A stretch of DNA of 64,000 nucleotides from Geosiphon pyriformis. Taxonomy: Eukaryota; Glomeromycota; Glomeromycetes; Archaeosporales; Geosiphonaceae. The stretch covers positions 372,001 to 436,000 of the forward strand of contig JAAOMT010000031.1 in NCBI GenBank assembly GCA_016748015.1, read 5' to 3'. Below the pieces are notes generated by a model. That model saw nothing but the letters and a program-made list of their open reading frames with translations. It searched no databases and was not told the DNA's origin. Position 1 is the first letter of the stretch. The number at the start of each line of letters is the position of its first letter. The translations under genes were made by a program, and so were the position numbers. This document shows, piece by piece, positions 41,801 to 54,879 of this stretch.

Positions 41801-44800
41801 CCAGTTCTGTTTGGAAAATTGCTACATGCAATGTCAAAGGAATGAACAATTCTGCAAAACAGGATAATATCATTTATTGGCATAAAGACATAGACAATTT
41901 GGTCTTTATTTTCACAGAATTAAAACTGAAAGGGAAGGTTTGCCCTTGGATTGTCAACAAATTTGATGGTGTTCAGGTGTTTACTTTTGGTTTGGAATTT
42001 GGATATCTAGATGCTGAGGTTGTGGTTGTTATAAACTCTTTTTTGGCAAGACATATATACAAAGTTTTTGAGGTGCCTAGTTGGTTTCTCTTTATTAAAT
42101 TACTTTTCAAAAATAAACTTTCTGTGTCAATTTTGGGGCTTTACACTGGTGCTTTTTCAGCAGTTTGGTTTTTTCAGACTGGTAATATTAACTCTCTTAT
42201 TGTAAAACCTATTAATGAGTCTTCTTTCATCATCCTTGGTGGTGATTTTAATAAGAATAGTTCTTATAAGTGTGCAAGTTTTCAAAAATGCCTTAATATG
42301 AGGCTGGTCAATTCTTTGGTAGATAGCTTGGCTGTGAAGAAACCTACTTGAGAAAATTCAAGAGGCATCATGAAAATGATTGATTACATGTTCATTTCTC
42401 CAAATCTGGTCAATATGATTGTATATTGTAATGTTTTGGATGTCAATAAACATTTTGACACAGATCACCAAGCTGTTTCTATGTCCATAAGTTTGAGTAG
42501 ACTTTTGGATACACAATTGAACTCTATTTGCAAACAAGTGAACAAGAATTGTTGGAAGTTTGATTTCAAAAGTGCTGATAAGAATAAGTGAAACTGTTTT
42601 AAAGATACCATGTTGGCCAATGCCACAATGTTCTCTGTTGAGTTTGCTGTTGCTGTTAAATTCTCAGATTTGGATGCAATGTGAGATATTGTTTGCAAAA
42701 TATTAATTCTTTCAGCTAATGAAGTATTTAAAAGGAAATAGTTCAAAGATTTTGATGGTGTCTTTATCAAAGATTCTTCAACATTTTACAAGTTGGAGCT
42801 TTTGGTTTCAAAGATTGTTAGGGCTTCTTGTGAGGAGAGTGCTGTTAATTTTGTTATTTTTATGAAGTGTTGGAGCTCCTTAGACAATATCAAATCTTTA
42901 GTTATTTAGGATCTTATAGACTCTGGAGCATGCTTTGATCATGTTTGTTCTGCTCTCTATGGGGTTAGAAAGTCTTATCATGCATCCAAGCTTGCAAAAT
43001 CTCTAAGAGCTAATAAAGCAAACATTAGATTTGCTATTAATAAGAGGATAGAAAGCTTTGCAACAAATAAGAGTCATATTATTAGGAGTGTACTGGAATA
43101 TCTTTTCCATAAGGTGGTGCTGAACCATCTGGTAGTTGATGACAAACTGATTTTGAAGCCTAATGTGGTTAAATTTAAGGTGGATGTAATTATGGAGAAT
43201 TGGACTAGAAAATGTAATGTGATTACTTATATCCCTGGTCTCATCAATATTAACCTTTGGAGTATGTCTTTAATAAAGTTTTTTCTGGTGTAATGTATTT
43301 AATTGAGTTTGATAAACTTTTTGGTGTGATTTTTAATCTATTTAATAGCAAAGCTACTGGTTTTTTGGATATTCCAAATAAGCTTTGGAAACATTGTGAC
43401 AGTTTGGTTCTAAATATGCTTTTAGTACTCTTGAATTCTTGTTTTTCTGGTGAATCAGTGTCTAGTTTTTGGAAAAAGACTTGGGTTTTGATGATTCCCA
43501 AACCATATGAGTGAAAAAAGGTTCTGACGAACACCTGGTCTATTGCCTTAATTGAAACTACTTGTAAAATCCTGTCCAAGATTCTCTCTGATAGGATTTT
43601 ATTAGCTTACAGCACTTTTGACATTTTTTATGGTAATAATTTTTCAGTTTTAAAAGGTACAACAACCCAGTTTTTTATTTTTGCAATTGGTTTAGTAGTG
43701 AAGAATGCTCTGGAGAAGAATCAGGAGCTTTGGCTGGTGTTGCAGGATATGTAAAAGGCATATGATTTGGTTGGCTGGAAACATCTTAAAAAGAGTTTGA
43801 TTAGGATCAAAATGTGTAACAAGTTTATTTAATTTTTTGGTAATGTTCATAGGAGTTATACCAATAGAGTTATAACTGATTTTGGTTTGATCAGTAGTTA
43901 TTGTGTCTATAATGGTTTAGATCAGGGTAAAGTTTTTTCTTCTCTTTTGTGGCATATATTTTATGATCCTCTTTTGTGCAAGGTCAAGAGACAGGAAAGT
44001 GTGTGTAAATATAGATTAAGTTCTCATTTTATTTCCAGAAATGATCATGCCAAATCTTGGGCTGAGCTTTCTTTTTTTTTTGTCACTGATGTCTTTGTTG
44101 ATAATACAATTTGGATTGGTAGCAGTTAGACTACTACTTAACATATTTTTAATATTGCTAGTGAATTTTTTCAAATCAATGACATTTTCATTAACAATAA
44201 CAAAATCATGACCATTTCTATTAATAGCAAGATTAATACTTCTTCTTTGTCTATTAGTGAATTGCTCATCTCTATTACTAAAAAAAGTGAATCTTATTAA
44301 TACTTGGGTATTTTTCTTTCAATAAATGGTCTCTCAAAGCCTAGTGTGGCTAAAGCACATTCAAACATTCACTTTTTTGTTAACCTGATTCTGAAAAAAG
44401 CCATCTCAGATAAGCAGTTCTTGTATTTGGTATTAGATGTTCTTCATTTTATTATTAGCTATAGAATGCAATTTAGTTTTGTTTTAGTTGGTATATATAA
44501 CAAATAAGATGCTTTGATTCATAAAGACTTGAAGTCCAAATCAGGTTTTTTTGCTAATTTTCCTAGCAATACAATCTATTACCCTTTATTTTATGGTTTG
44601 AAATTTTTTGTTCAACTTCAGTCTAAGAGTAAGATGGCTTTTCTTATCAGATTTGTGAATTCTGGTGGAATTTTGGGTCATTTGTTTGCTCACAAGTCTC
44701 ATGACTTGCAAGTTATGTGTTGGTGTCCTGTTTATTCTTTAAGTTTTTCTGTTTGTATTTGAATCAGCTTGTCTAATAACTTTTTGACAGCCATAGTTCA

Positions 44801-46477
44801 TATTCTTTTAGAGTGCAATCTGTTCCTAGGAGGCTTTTTTGATGGTCTTTTTCATTTTTGTGGTGGAATGCCCATGTCTGATGTTCTTGGTAAGTTAATA
44901 TTTTTCAAGTTTTTTCCTTCTCTCCAGAGATATGGCATTGCCTTTGTAAACCAACTTTGCAATCGTCATGATGCTGTTTATAATTGGTACACTTTCAAGC
45001 AGTAAAAAAAATTGGACTCCCATGGCCCAACTCCTAAGTGGTTTAAGATTTCTACTGCATTTCTTAATGGCATGACTGCTTCTTTTGCACAAACCACTAT
45101 TTTGAATAACATTGGTCTTTTGAGTATTTTTGAGTCTTGTGACTTTGGCTTTATTTGTAATCAGCTTTCTCAGATTGTTCTTGGCAGTTTTTCAGTATAC
45201 ATGAATGGATCTTTAAAGAACATGAGCATGGCTAACATGAAAGCTGGTGCTGCTGTTTTTTTGAAGACATTGATTTGGGTTTAGGTGTAGGCATCTTAGG
45301 TTTAATGTCATCTATCTTGGCAGAGATGCAAACTATTGCATTGGCCTTAGAATGTATTCCCCCATTCAGCTCTGTTCACCTTTTTTCAGATAGTCAATCT
45401 GCTTTGGATGCTTGTAAGTCGGAACTAGGTTTGGTGTTCCCAAACTTTCACAATTATTGTTGGATTGAATGAAGACATATTGCTAATTTTGTTCACAGTA
45501 AGAATTTAAGAGTCTCTTGGCTCAAAGTAAAAGACCACTTTGATGTGTTGGAAAATGAGCATGCTAATGCACTTGCTAATGCTGTTTCTCTTTCTAAGCA
45601 GTATTTTCCTCTTCATTTAAATGAACATTTTTTGGTAGCTAATAGTTATTTGGTTTTCAGTAACTCTAGACATTTTGTTCGCGATGTTTTTTGTTCTATT
45701 TGTTATGTCTACTGGGAAGTTAGTTCTGGTTCTACATTTTTAGATGGTAATTTGTATTCTAATATTGATTGGATCAGCTTCTTGCTGGTATGGCACCCTA
45801 ATTTGCACATGGTCACTGGTTTTACTGATAAGCTTATAGCTTTTGCATGTACTTATTTTATGAAAGTTCTGCATTGTCAGCTGCCTATTGCCATTTATAA
45901 GCAACTTTATAATTGACATTACCCTAGTGTATTGTGCTTATATTGTGGTGCCATAGAGGTATTAGATCATGTTTTTTTTTGTGACATTAATAATTCTACT
46001 TGTCTTCAGATTTTGAATACTTTTGTAGTCTCTTGAAAAAATCTTTCTGGCTTTTCTTATTTTTCATCATATGTCTTACAGCTGTTATCATCCAGTGTTT
46101 TTAATGTCTCTGTCTCTATGGCTCTTTTTAAAAGTTTTGTTTTCAATAGTTGGCTTCAGGAAGCTGTCTCTGTTTTCTGTGATCCCAGGGTTGCTAGTTT
46201 GAAAATTATTGAGTTTGTGTATTTCTTCTGTCTTGCTTTTAAAGACAAAGTCTGATTAATTTATGTTAAACACCATGCTTACATGAAAAAAAATGGTCTG
46301 ATTCTACTGAATGGGTTGGTTTTTGTTTCAGTTTCTGGTTTGGCTTTGGGGTTATCAGCCAGCATGATCAAATTGCTTAGTATTGCTGAAGCATTTGGCA
46401 TCTATTTTGGCTTTTATAGGTCTTGTTCATTTTTTTCAAGAATTGGTAATTCTGTTTTGGTTTATATAGCTGTGTAA
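41797..46477 (+). pseudogene. LINE A ORF2: endonuclease, RT, RNase H
   Basis: The AP-like endonuclease is at 41797-42480 (TCNVKGMNN, ILGGDFNKN, DTDHQAV). RT spans about 43260-44500; the catalytic box is FVDNTIW with Asn at 44103-44105 where Asp is required. RNase H is at about 45190-45550 (VYMNGSL with Asn for Asp; FSDSQSALDAC intact). A zinc finger CLYCG...DHVFFC is near 45930-45990. Stops hit Trp and Gln sites. A deletion of about 7 nt relative to LINE B near 43236 and an indel near 45265 change the frame. No active protein can be made. Confidence 0.9.
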
Positions 46478-46605
46478 TGTTGTTCTAATTGGTCTGAGTG
46501 ACTGGTCACATGTAGAAAGTGCATGATTCACATTTAGTTTAGATTATTTCTTTAATATATAATTCTAGACAGTATTTAGACTTTACTTATAAAGTATTAA
46601 TAAAA

Positions 46606-47424
46606 AAATAATAAAAATAAAATATTTAATAAAGACTTAAATTTTTCTGAAAATAAAAAATTTTTGTAAAATTAATAATATTTTGAAAACTTTAAACTCT
46701 CAATATTAAATTTAAAATAAATAAAACTATAAAATAATTAATTAGTTTGGTTTTAAATAATAATAAATTTATTGAAATTATTTAAATAATGGCTTTTTTA
46801 AATTAATTTGCTTTTATAATTTTAATATAATTTAGTTTAAATTAAGTTTATGTTTTAAAAAAAAAATTATTAAAAAATTTGGTTTTTTAAAATTGTAAAA
46901 TTTTTGTTATTAAATAAATAATTAACTAATTTTAAAAAAATTATTTTTTGATTAAGTTTAAGCAAATTAATATTACTGTTTTAAATATTGTTAATTTTGT
47001 TTATAGTTTTGATATAATTTATAAAATTGATTTAATTTAAATTATAAATAAAATATAAAAAAAAGTTTAATAAATAATATTAAATTTGTGGTTTTTAATA
47101 TTAAAACTTAACTTTTATTAAAAATTTTGTTTGTTTATAATGCTAAATTTGTTAAAAAAATTACTTGAAATTTGGGTTTTTAATATTTTAAAATCTATTA
47201 GTTTTATAAGTAATATTAATGTATAATTAATTTTTATTGGTTTAAATAACTAATTATATATAATTAAGTATAAACTATATTTATTTTTTTAACTTTTATT
47301 TTTGATAAATTATAATAAATTGGAGTTAATTATTATATAATAATAATAAAATAAAATATTGAATATATAAAATTAATTATTAATTTATAATTAATTTAAT
47401 TAAATATAAATATTAATTAATAAT
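46606..47424. other. AT-rich stretch between LINE A and LINE B
   Basis: No ORF. At 47226-47290 TTTTTATTGGTTTAAATAAC resembles an eroded LINE 3' UTR core, followed by an AATAATAATAAAATAAAAT tail-like stretch. This suggests that an older LINE copy ends just before LINE B. Confidence 0.5.
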
Positions 47425-47569
47425 TTCTTTCTCTTTTTCATCTCAAATTTCTAAAAGAGTCTCAAGTTTTTTTGAAAAAAGTTTTTTACAATTCAATATA
47501 ATAAATCTAAACCCTTTATTCTTGATTATAAAGCCACTGTTGGCTGTAGTATTGCTGTCATAAAAAAGG

Positions 47570-49340
47570 CTGTTAAAGTTTCTGGTTTTAGTGATAGCTT
47601 CAAACCTGTTCTTTTAAGGAAAAAAAAAAGAAGTGGTGCTTTAAAAAATAGTTCTGGTGGTAAGAATGTTGGTTCTAAAGTTCAGAATAATTGTTTATGA
47701 GGTTCAGAGACTGGTAACACTATTGAGTCTGATAGTATTGATATGAAGGAGGAATACCTGGTAGAAGAGACCAGTTTTGATTATAGAGAAAGTGGTGCTC
47801 TTGCTAAAGGTAACTCTAATCAAACACTTACTAGTTTGAAAGTTAAAACCAAGAAGGTGTTAGGCAAGCCATTGGGTAAAATTAATTTCTCATTAAGTAA
47901 CAATGAAAATGATGTTTTTTTGGATATTCTATTGAAATTCTCTTCACCTTTAAAAAATCTGGTCAACATTTTTGTTGGCAAATCTTTCACTTTGAATATT
48001 GGGTTGGACAAAGTGGTTGGAAAATCTTCTCAAGAAAAGCTTCAAGTAATCAAAAAGTTGTTTTCAAAAATCAATGATTTTGGAAGAGCCTCTACTCTCT
48101 CAAAATTTGCTGGAATTATCAGAGCAACATTTACTTTCAAATTAAGTTTGGCACAGGCTTCTAAAAAGGCTAAAAAAGTGAAACACTAATCTCAAAAAAT
48201 TAACTAGGCATTTAGATTGAACTGTGGTGTTGAAAGAAATTTCAGTTGGTATACTGGCTGAGGTTGTGCATGTTATACTATCTGAATTTGGTATAATTAA
48301 GTCGATCAAAATGCAGTTGATAGGGCTGTGACAAAAAAGCTTTAATTGAGTTTGAACATTTGGATCATGCTAATTTGGTTGCAGCAAGATGGTCTATTCT
48401 TATTAGAAAAGATGCAGTGTATGTTGCTAGATCTGATATGGACAAAAAATCTTGAGATGTGAGGAATGTACACAGAACTTTTTTGTATATTCTGCCAATA
48501 GGTACTAATACACATAATATTTGGAACTATATCACCTTAGTGGGTGGAAAAATGTGTGTTATTAACCATTATCCAGTTTCTTATGCTTGGGTCAAGTGTG
48601 CTTCTGTTTGTTTTAAAATGGCTAAGTTATTGAATGCTGTCATAGAAACCACACCAGTTTTGAAGGGTGCTAATTTGCACTGGTCTTGTTTTGTTTCAGC
48701 TAAGTGTTCAAAGTATGGAAACTCTGGTCATACATCTTTAAGCTGTGTAATTAGTAGAATAGGTGTTTTTTCTGAAGTCTCAGCTTGTAAAATTTTTTCA
48801 AATGCAGATAAAAGCAGGCTGTCTGCCATCTATGCCAAATGTTCAGTACTGGTTGCTTGTTCAGTCTCTTTTGAAGATGTTTCTTGGGTAAAGGTGGTTG
48901 GTAGGTTTTCTTTTTTTTCTCTTCTTAATTGTAATAGTTTGGCTTATTTTGGTTCTTCTTCAAAAGTGAAATCTCTTTTGACTTTGTTTTTAGATTTGAA
49001 TGATAGGTTTGCTACTCTTGAGCATAGTCTTACCAGCCTTGTGGAACATGTTGATAAGTTAACTAAGAAGTTAGATACACCTGGGCCAATGGTTTTCCAG
49101 TCTAGCCCTGAATGTCAGCCATTGGTGACCTCTTCATCACAGAATCAAGAGGTGGATACAGTGATGAGTAAGAGTTTGAGTGTGGTCACTAGTGATGAAA
49201 CTATTACAGAAGTGATGGTGTTTGATTCTTCAGTTATTTCAAAGATAGAAGAAACTCTGAACAATCTGTCAATCATAGTCATGAGTCTTTTGGCTAAAAT
49301 AGACAATGCAGGTTTGGTTTCTATTGTTTTTTTTTCTTAA
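47570..49340 (+). pseudogene. LINE B ORF1
   Basis: Homologous to LINE A ORF1 (KEEYLVEETSF against EEKYLIEETSF; TLNIGLDKVVGKSSQEKL). The zinc knuckle is CSKYGNSGHTSLSC: here the second Cys is Tyr while the His is kept, the complement of the LINE A damage. A frame change lies between 48190 and 48459. The stop TAA (49338-49340) overlaps the ATG of ORF2. Confidence 0.8.
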
Positions 49341-52300
49341 TGATAGATCTGATCTAAAAAGTTGTAACATGTAATATTAGAGGCATGAACAATCTTGCAA
49401 AACAAGATGATATTGTGCATTGGCATAAAAATATGAACAATCTAATTTCAATTTTTATGAAAACTAAGCTGAAAGAGAAAATACATTCATGAATTGTTAA
49501 AAAATTTGAAAGCATCTGTGTGTTTACTTCTGAGTTGGACTCTGGTTACTTGGAGTTGAATGTTGCTGTGATTATGAATAATTCTTTGGCAAGACACATA
49601 TATAAGATTTCTGAGGTACCCAGTTGGCTTATTTCTATTAAGTTGCTTTTTAAAAATAAGCTTTCTGTCTCAATTTTGGGGCTTTATGCTAGAGCTTCTT
49701 TTATGGTCCATCTTTTTCAGACTGATGAAATCAATTCACTTATGGTTAGAGCTGTAAATGAATCTTTTTTTATTGTTCTTGGTGGCAATTTCAACAAAGA
49801 TGATTTTCATAGATGTGTCAGCTTCAAAAAATGCCTTGATCTGAGATTAGTCAATTTTTTGGTTGGAAGTTCAGCAGTATGGACACCTACTTGAACTAAT
49901 TCTTGAAGGGTTGCAAAAGTGATTGATTATGTGTTTGTTTCTGCAAATTTGGTTAGTGTGTTAATGCATTGTGACATTCTGGAAGTTGGTAAACATTTTG
50001 ACACTAACCACCAGGCTGTTTTTGTGTCTGTAGATCTGGGTGAATTATTAAATGCATAATTAAACTCTCTTTGCAAACAGACAAATATGGATCATTAGAA
50101 GTATGATATCAAAAGTGCTGATAAGGTTAAATGGTATGAATTCAAAATGTTAACAGCTGCTAATGCTGCTATGTTTTTTGATGAGTTTGTTTCCTCTGTG
50201 GTGTTTTCTAATCTAGATTCTATGTGAAATATTGTTTGTAAGATAATGGTTTTTTTGGTTAATGAAACATTTAGGAAGAAATGGTTTAAGAGCTTTGGTA
50301 CCATCTTTACCAAGAACTTTTCTAGGTTTCACAAATTAGAAATTTTGATTTTGAGAATAGTTAAGGCATCTTGTGAACAGAACTCTGTTAGATTCACATC
50401 TTTGATAAGCCATTGGGCTTCTTTGGACCCTGATAAAGTCTTGGCAGTACAGATTCTTTTGAACTCCAATACAAATTTTAATCATGTTAGGTCTGCTCTT
50501 TTTGGTGTATAAAAGTCTTATCATGCTTCCAAATTTGTTAATTTTTTGAAGGCTTAAGAGTCAAGTATTAGGTCTATTATTAATAAGCGTATGAAAAGTT
50601 TTGCTTTTGATAAGGATTATACTATTAGAAGTGTTTTAGAATGTTCTTTCTGTAAGATGGAATTGGACTATCTGGTTGTTGATAATGAATTGATTTTGGA
50701 GCCTAATTTAGTCAAAACTAAGGTGGATGTAATTATAGAAAAGTGAACTAGGAGACACAAAGTGGTCACTAATATCTCTAGTGAATGGTCTTGTCAATAT
50801 CAGCCTTTGGAGTATATCTTTGATGGTGCATTCTCGGATGTGATGTGCCCAATTGGTTTTGATAAGTTGTTTGGTGTGGTTTCTGATCTGTCTAATGGCA
50901 AAACTGCTGGTTTTTCTGGTATCCCCAATTAACTTTGAAAACACTGTGACAAATCAATTATGTGTATGTTTTTAGAACTTTTGAACACTTGTTTGATTAG
51001 TGAATCAGTGCCCAGTTTTTGGATGAAAGCTTGGGTCTCAATGATCTCTAAATCATATGAATGAGAGAGTGTTTTCACAAACACCCATCCTATTACTCTA
51101 ATTAAAACTGCTCATAAAATTTTCTCCAAGATCCTATCTAATAGAATTTCTCTGGCATGTAGCAGCTTTGATGTTCTTCACAGTAACAACTTTTCTGTTC
51201 TAAAAAACACTTCTATATAATCACCCATTTTCACAGTTGGCTTGGTAATAGAGGATGCTCTGGAAAAGAACCACAAACTCTGGCTTGTTTTGCAGGATGT
51301 GTAAAAGACATATGATTCTGTTGACTGGGAGCATCTTAGAAAGAGTTTAATTAGAATTAAAATGTATAGCAAGTTCATATGTTTTTTTGGTAGTATTTAT
51401 TGCAATTGTGTCAACAAGGTTATGACTAATTTTGGCTTAACTGTTGGGTATTATATTCATGATAACTTGGATCAGGGGAAGGTCTTTTCATTACTCCTCT
51501 GGTACATATTTTATGATCCTCTTCTTTGCAAGGTTAAGAGACAAGAGAGTGTATATAGATACAAGTTGAATTCTTATTTTATCTCAAAAAATAGTCATCT
51601 GGAACCTAATGCTGGATTGTTTTTCTTCTTTGCTGTTGGGGCTTTTGTCAATGATATAATTTGGATTGGCAGCAGTCAGAGTGCTACTTAGCATATTCTC
51701 AATATTGTCAGTGAATTTTTCTGGGTCAATAATATTTTTATTAATACAGACAAGACTGTTGCCATCTCTATTAATTGTAGAGTTAGTAATCCTTCTTTAT
51801 TTATCAGTGGTTTGCCTATTGCTATTGCTAAAAAAAGGAGTCACATCATTACCTAGGCATTTTTCTTTCAACTGAGGGTCTTTCAAAGCCTAGCTTGGCC
51901 AAAGCACAGTCGGATGTTTGGTTTTTCTCCAATCTTGTGCTAAGAAAAGTCATCTCAAATAAGCAATTTTTGTACTTGGTTTCAGCTGTTTTCTATCCTA
52001 TTGTGAGCTATAGAACTCAGTTCAGCTTTATTCCTTTTAATGTGTGCAACAAATGGGATATTCTGATTCATAAAGATCTTAAGCTGAAATCTGGTCTTCC
52101 TCTTAATTTTCCGAATAATACAATTCATTACTCTTTCTTTTATGGTTTGAAGTCTTTTAAACAGGTGCAATCCGAAAGCAAAATAGCATCACTTGTGAAT
52201 TTTGTGAACTCTAATGAGATTTTGGGTCATATGTTCTCCTATAGGTCTCACAACTTGCAAGTTTTGTGTTGGTATTTCATTCATCCCCTGAGTTCCCTGG

Positions 52301-54029
52301 TTTGTATTCGCATTAGTTCTCTGAATAATTTTTTAGCTGGTATAGTCCGTATTTTTGCAAAATATAATCTGTCTCTGAGCAGATCTTTGAGTGATCCTTT
52401 TCATTGTCAGGGTGGGGTTCTTATGTTAGTAGTACTTGAAGAAGCTAAGTTCTGTATGTGTCTCCTTTCTCTATGTTAGTATAGTATAGCCTTTGTGGAT
52501 TAGCTTTATGATTGTCATGGTACCATTTTTGATTGAAAAACTTTTAAGCACTGAGAGAAATTGGATCCTCGTGATCCAGTTCTTGATTAATTTAGTCTTT
52601 TTGTCATCTTCTTCAATAATATAACTTTTTTTCCTGTTTGTTTGTCTGTTATTAAGAGTGCTGGTGGCTCTTTGAACATTCTTGAATCTCAGAAATTTAA
52701 GTTGGTATGTGATCAGTTATCTTATGTTAGTGCTGATTGTTTGTCTGTCTATATAGATGGTTCTCTAAGAGATTTGGGCACCATACAAAGAAAGACTGGT
52801 GCTGCTGTCTTTTTTGAAAACATTGGCCTAGGTTTGAGTGTAAAGGTTTCTGGTTTGTTGTTCTCTACTTTGGCGAAGCTACAGGTCATAGCTTTGGTAT
52901 TAGAATGTGTTCTTCTTTTTAGCTTGGTATGCTTATACTCTGATAGTCAGATTGCTCTGAATGCATGCAAGTTGGAAGTGCATCTAATTTGTCTGAATTT
53001 TCACATCCAGTATTGGGTGAAGTATCAGCATATTGTGAACATTATTTGTTGCAAAAATTTGAGAGTGGAATGACTTAAGGTAAAAGATCACTTAGGCATT
53101 GTGAGAAATGATTGTGCAGATGCTCTTGCTGTTGTTGCCTCCAACTCTGATTGGTTTCTTCCCTTCTGTTTGAAAAGACATTGTCTTTTGGCTGATGGTG
53201 ATCTTGTTTCTGGTAATTCTAGACATTTTGTTTGAGATGTATTTAGATCTGTTTATTATACACATTGAGAAATTGGTTTTGGCTCCAAGATTCTAGCAGA
53301 TGATTTAATATCGAACATTAATTGGTTAAGTTTTTTTTTAGTATGGCATTCTGATTTGCATATGGCTGCAGGTTTCATGAGCAAATCCTCTGCTGGCTTG
53401 TGTACATATTTTATGAAGGCCTTACATCATTAGCTATTTGTTGCTGTTCGGAAGCAACTTTACTCTAAGCATTACTCTAGTGTATTGTGTTTGTTTTGTG
53501 GTGATATTGAGATTTTTGATCATGTTTTCTCTTGCAAAATTGACCTTCTACCTGTTGTCAGTTGTTGAATACCCATGCAGCTTCCTGGGAGCTGATTTTT
53601 GGTCTTTCTCATTTCTCTTTCTGTGTGTCTCAGCTTTTGTCATCTTGTGCTTTTAATGTCTCTGTATTCACATCTATTTTCAAAGGTTTTGTTTTTAAAG
53701 ATTGGTTCTAAGAAACTGTATCTGTTTTTCATGATTTCAAACTTGCAAGTTGGAGGATTGTGAATTTTGTGCATGTTATCAGTCTCAGTTTTAAGGATTG
53801 TATTTGGTTAGTTCATGCTAAATATTAAGCTTTTATGGAAAAAAATAGGTTAATTCTGCCTGATGGTTTAATTTCTGTTTCAATTTCTGAAATGTTATCA
53901 GGATTGTCTGCTGGTGTTGTTAGGTTACTTGGTATTGCTGACACTTTTGGTGTTCACTTTGGTTTTCATAGATCATGTTCATTTTTTTCTGGTGTTGGTA
54001 ATGATGTTTTAGTTTACATAGTTGCTTAG
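49340..54029 (+). pseudogene. LINE B ORF2: endonuclease, RT, RNase H
   Basis: Starts at the ATG within TAATG (49340-49342). The endonuclease has FIVLGGNFNKDDF (Asp of GGDFN changed to Asn). The RT box is AFVNDIIW, Asn at 51650-51652, so the first Asp of the pair is lost here while LINE A lost the second. RNase H: VYIDGSLRD is kept, YSDSQIAL is kept, and the Glu expected in the LTELQ-like motif is Lys (TLAKLQ). The C-terminal finger reads CLFCGDIEIFDHVFSC. There are many TGA, TAA and TAG stops and several frame changes. Confidence 0.9.
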
Positions 54030-54063
54030 TATTGTCTTGATCAGTCTGAATAGCTGGTCATAT

Positions 54064-54819
54064 TGTTACTCATAGAAAAAAAACAGATATAAGGAAATAG
54101 TAGACCAATAAGTGAATAGTATGTAGTACGTAAGCACATTGCTCAACAATATGGAGCAATATCAGAAAACATGACATATTGCTTAAAAAATTATAGCACA
54201 TCACTCGAGAATGTGAGCAATCTTGTAGAACATCAATTATGTATATATAATGGTAGCATTAAAAGTAGAAAGAGCAGAATCCATCAATTCAAAACCTTCC
54301 ACATCACAAATATTAATAAATAATTATTCACTATCCCAACCCACTCTCCACTATCACCACTTCATGTTGATAGTAATTAATACTTAACCATGCTGGAACA
54401 ATAGCTCTTGATCATATCTATTGACAGAATATTAACTTGCAATTGCTTTTGATTATGTCTTTATTTTCTTTTATTTTTTTTTATTTTTTTTTGTTATTTT
54501 TTTGGTTTTATTAAATTGATTAAGGATTAAGTGCTAAGATACAGATGTCATAGGGACTGGTAAAAGACCTGTGAAACAAGAGTAGAACACTTACAGATTT
54601 GAGAATAGCTTACCAAGAAGATTACTGGTCACCATGCTGAGAAAAAAATTCGACAGAATTGCGATTCTAAGAGGCTACTAAAAACAACTATTAAATCTCT
54701 GTTCATTATATAAAGAACTCCACAACTAAAACCTTCAAATATCAACACCTGAGTACTAACTAAGCACTAAGTTACAGATTTGTTATTTGACTTAAAACCA
54801 CAAATAATCATTTGTAACA
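54064..54819 (+). repeat. Gypsy2 5' LTR
   Basis: Ends TGTTAC...GTAACA. It contains degenerate repeats of a GCACATTGCT...GGAGCAAT unit (54135-54220) and a TATA-like GTATATATAA at 54241-54250. It matches 63211-64000. Confidence 0.93.
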
Positions 54820-54821
54820 TT

Positions 54822-54838
54822 TGGTGCTTCTTATAAGG
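54822..54838 (+). other. Gypsy2 primer binding site
   Basis: TGGTGCTTCTTATAAGG, two bases after the LTR. It differs from the gypsy1 site only by two C-to-T and two G-to-A changes, so both families probably used the same tRNA primer. Confidence 0.65.
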
Positions 54839-54879
54839 TATAATCCTATAAAGAACCAGCACTAACAAATAAATCAACA

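Larger units (their letters stand above)
39849..46605 (+). mobile_element. LINE A: near full-length non-LTR retrotransposon
   Basis: The order is 5' leader (start CTTCTTTCTCTCC shared with LINE B), ORF1, ORF2 with endonuclease, RT, RNase H and a C-terminal zinc finger, then a 3' UTR and an AATAAAAA-rich tail. This architecture (EN-RT-RNase H) is that of the I/Tad group of LINEs. It is damaged by many stops and a few frameshifts. Direct repeats at the ends are hard to define because both flanks are ATAATAAAA-like. Confidence 0.92.
47425..54063 (+). mobile_element. LINE B: near full-length, 3' UTR cut by gypsy2
   Basis: Collinear with LINE A from the 5' leader (TTTCTTTCTCTTTTTC) to the 3' UTR. 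Shortly after the ORF2 stop (54029) the 3' UTR (GATCAGTCTGAATAGCTGGT) is interrupted by the gypsy2 5' LTR at 54064. LINE A and LINE B are alignable throughout but carry different damaging changes, so they were hit independently. Confidence 0.92.
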
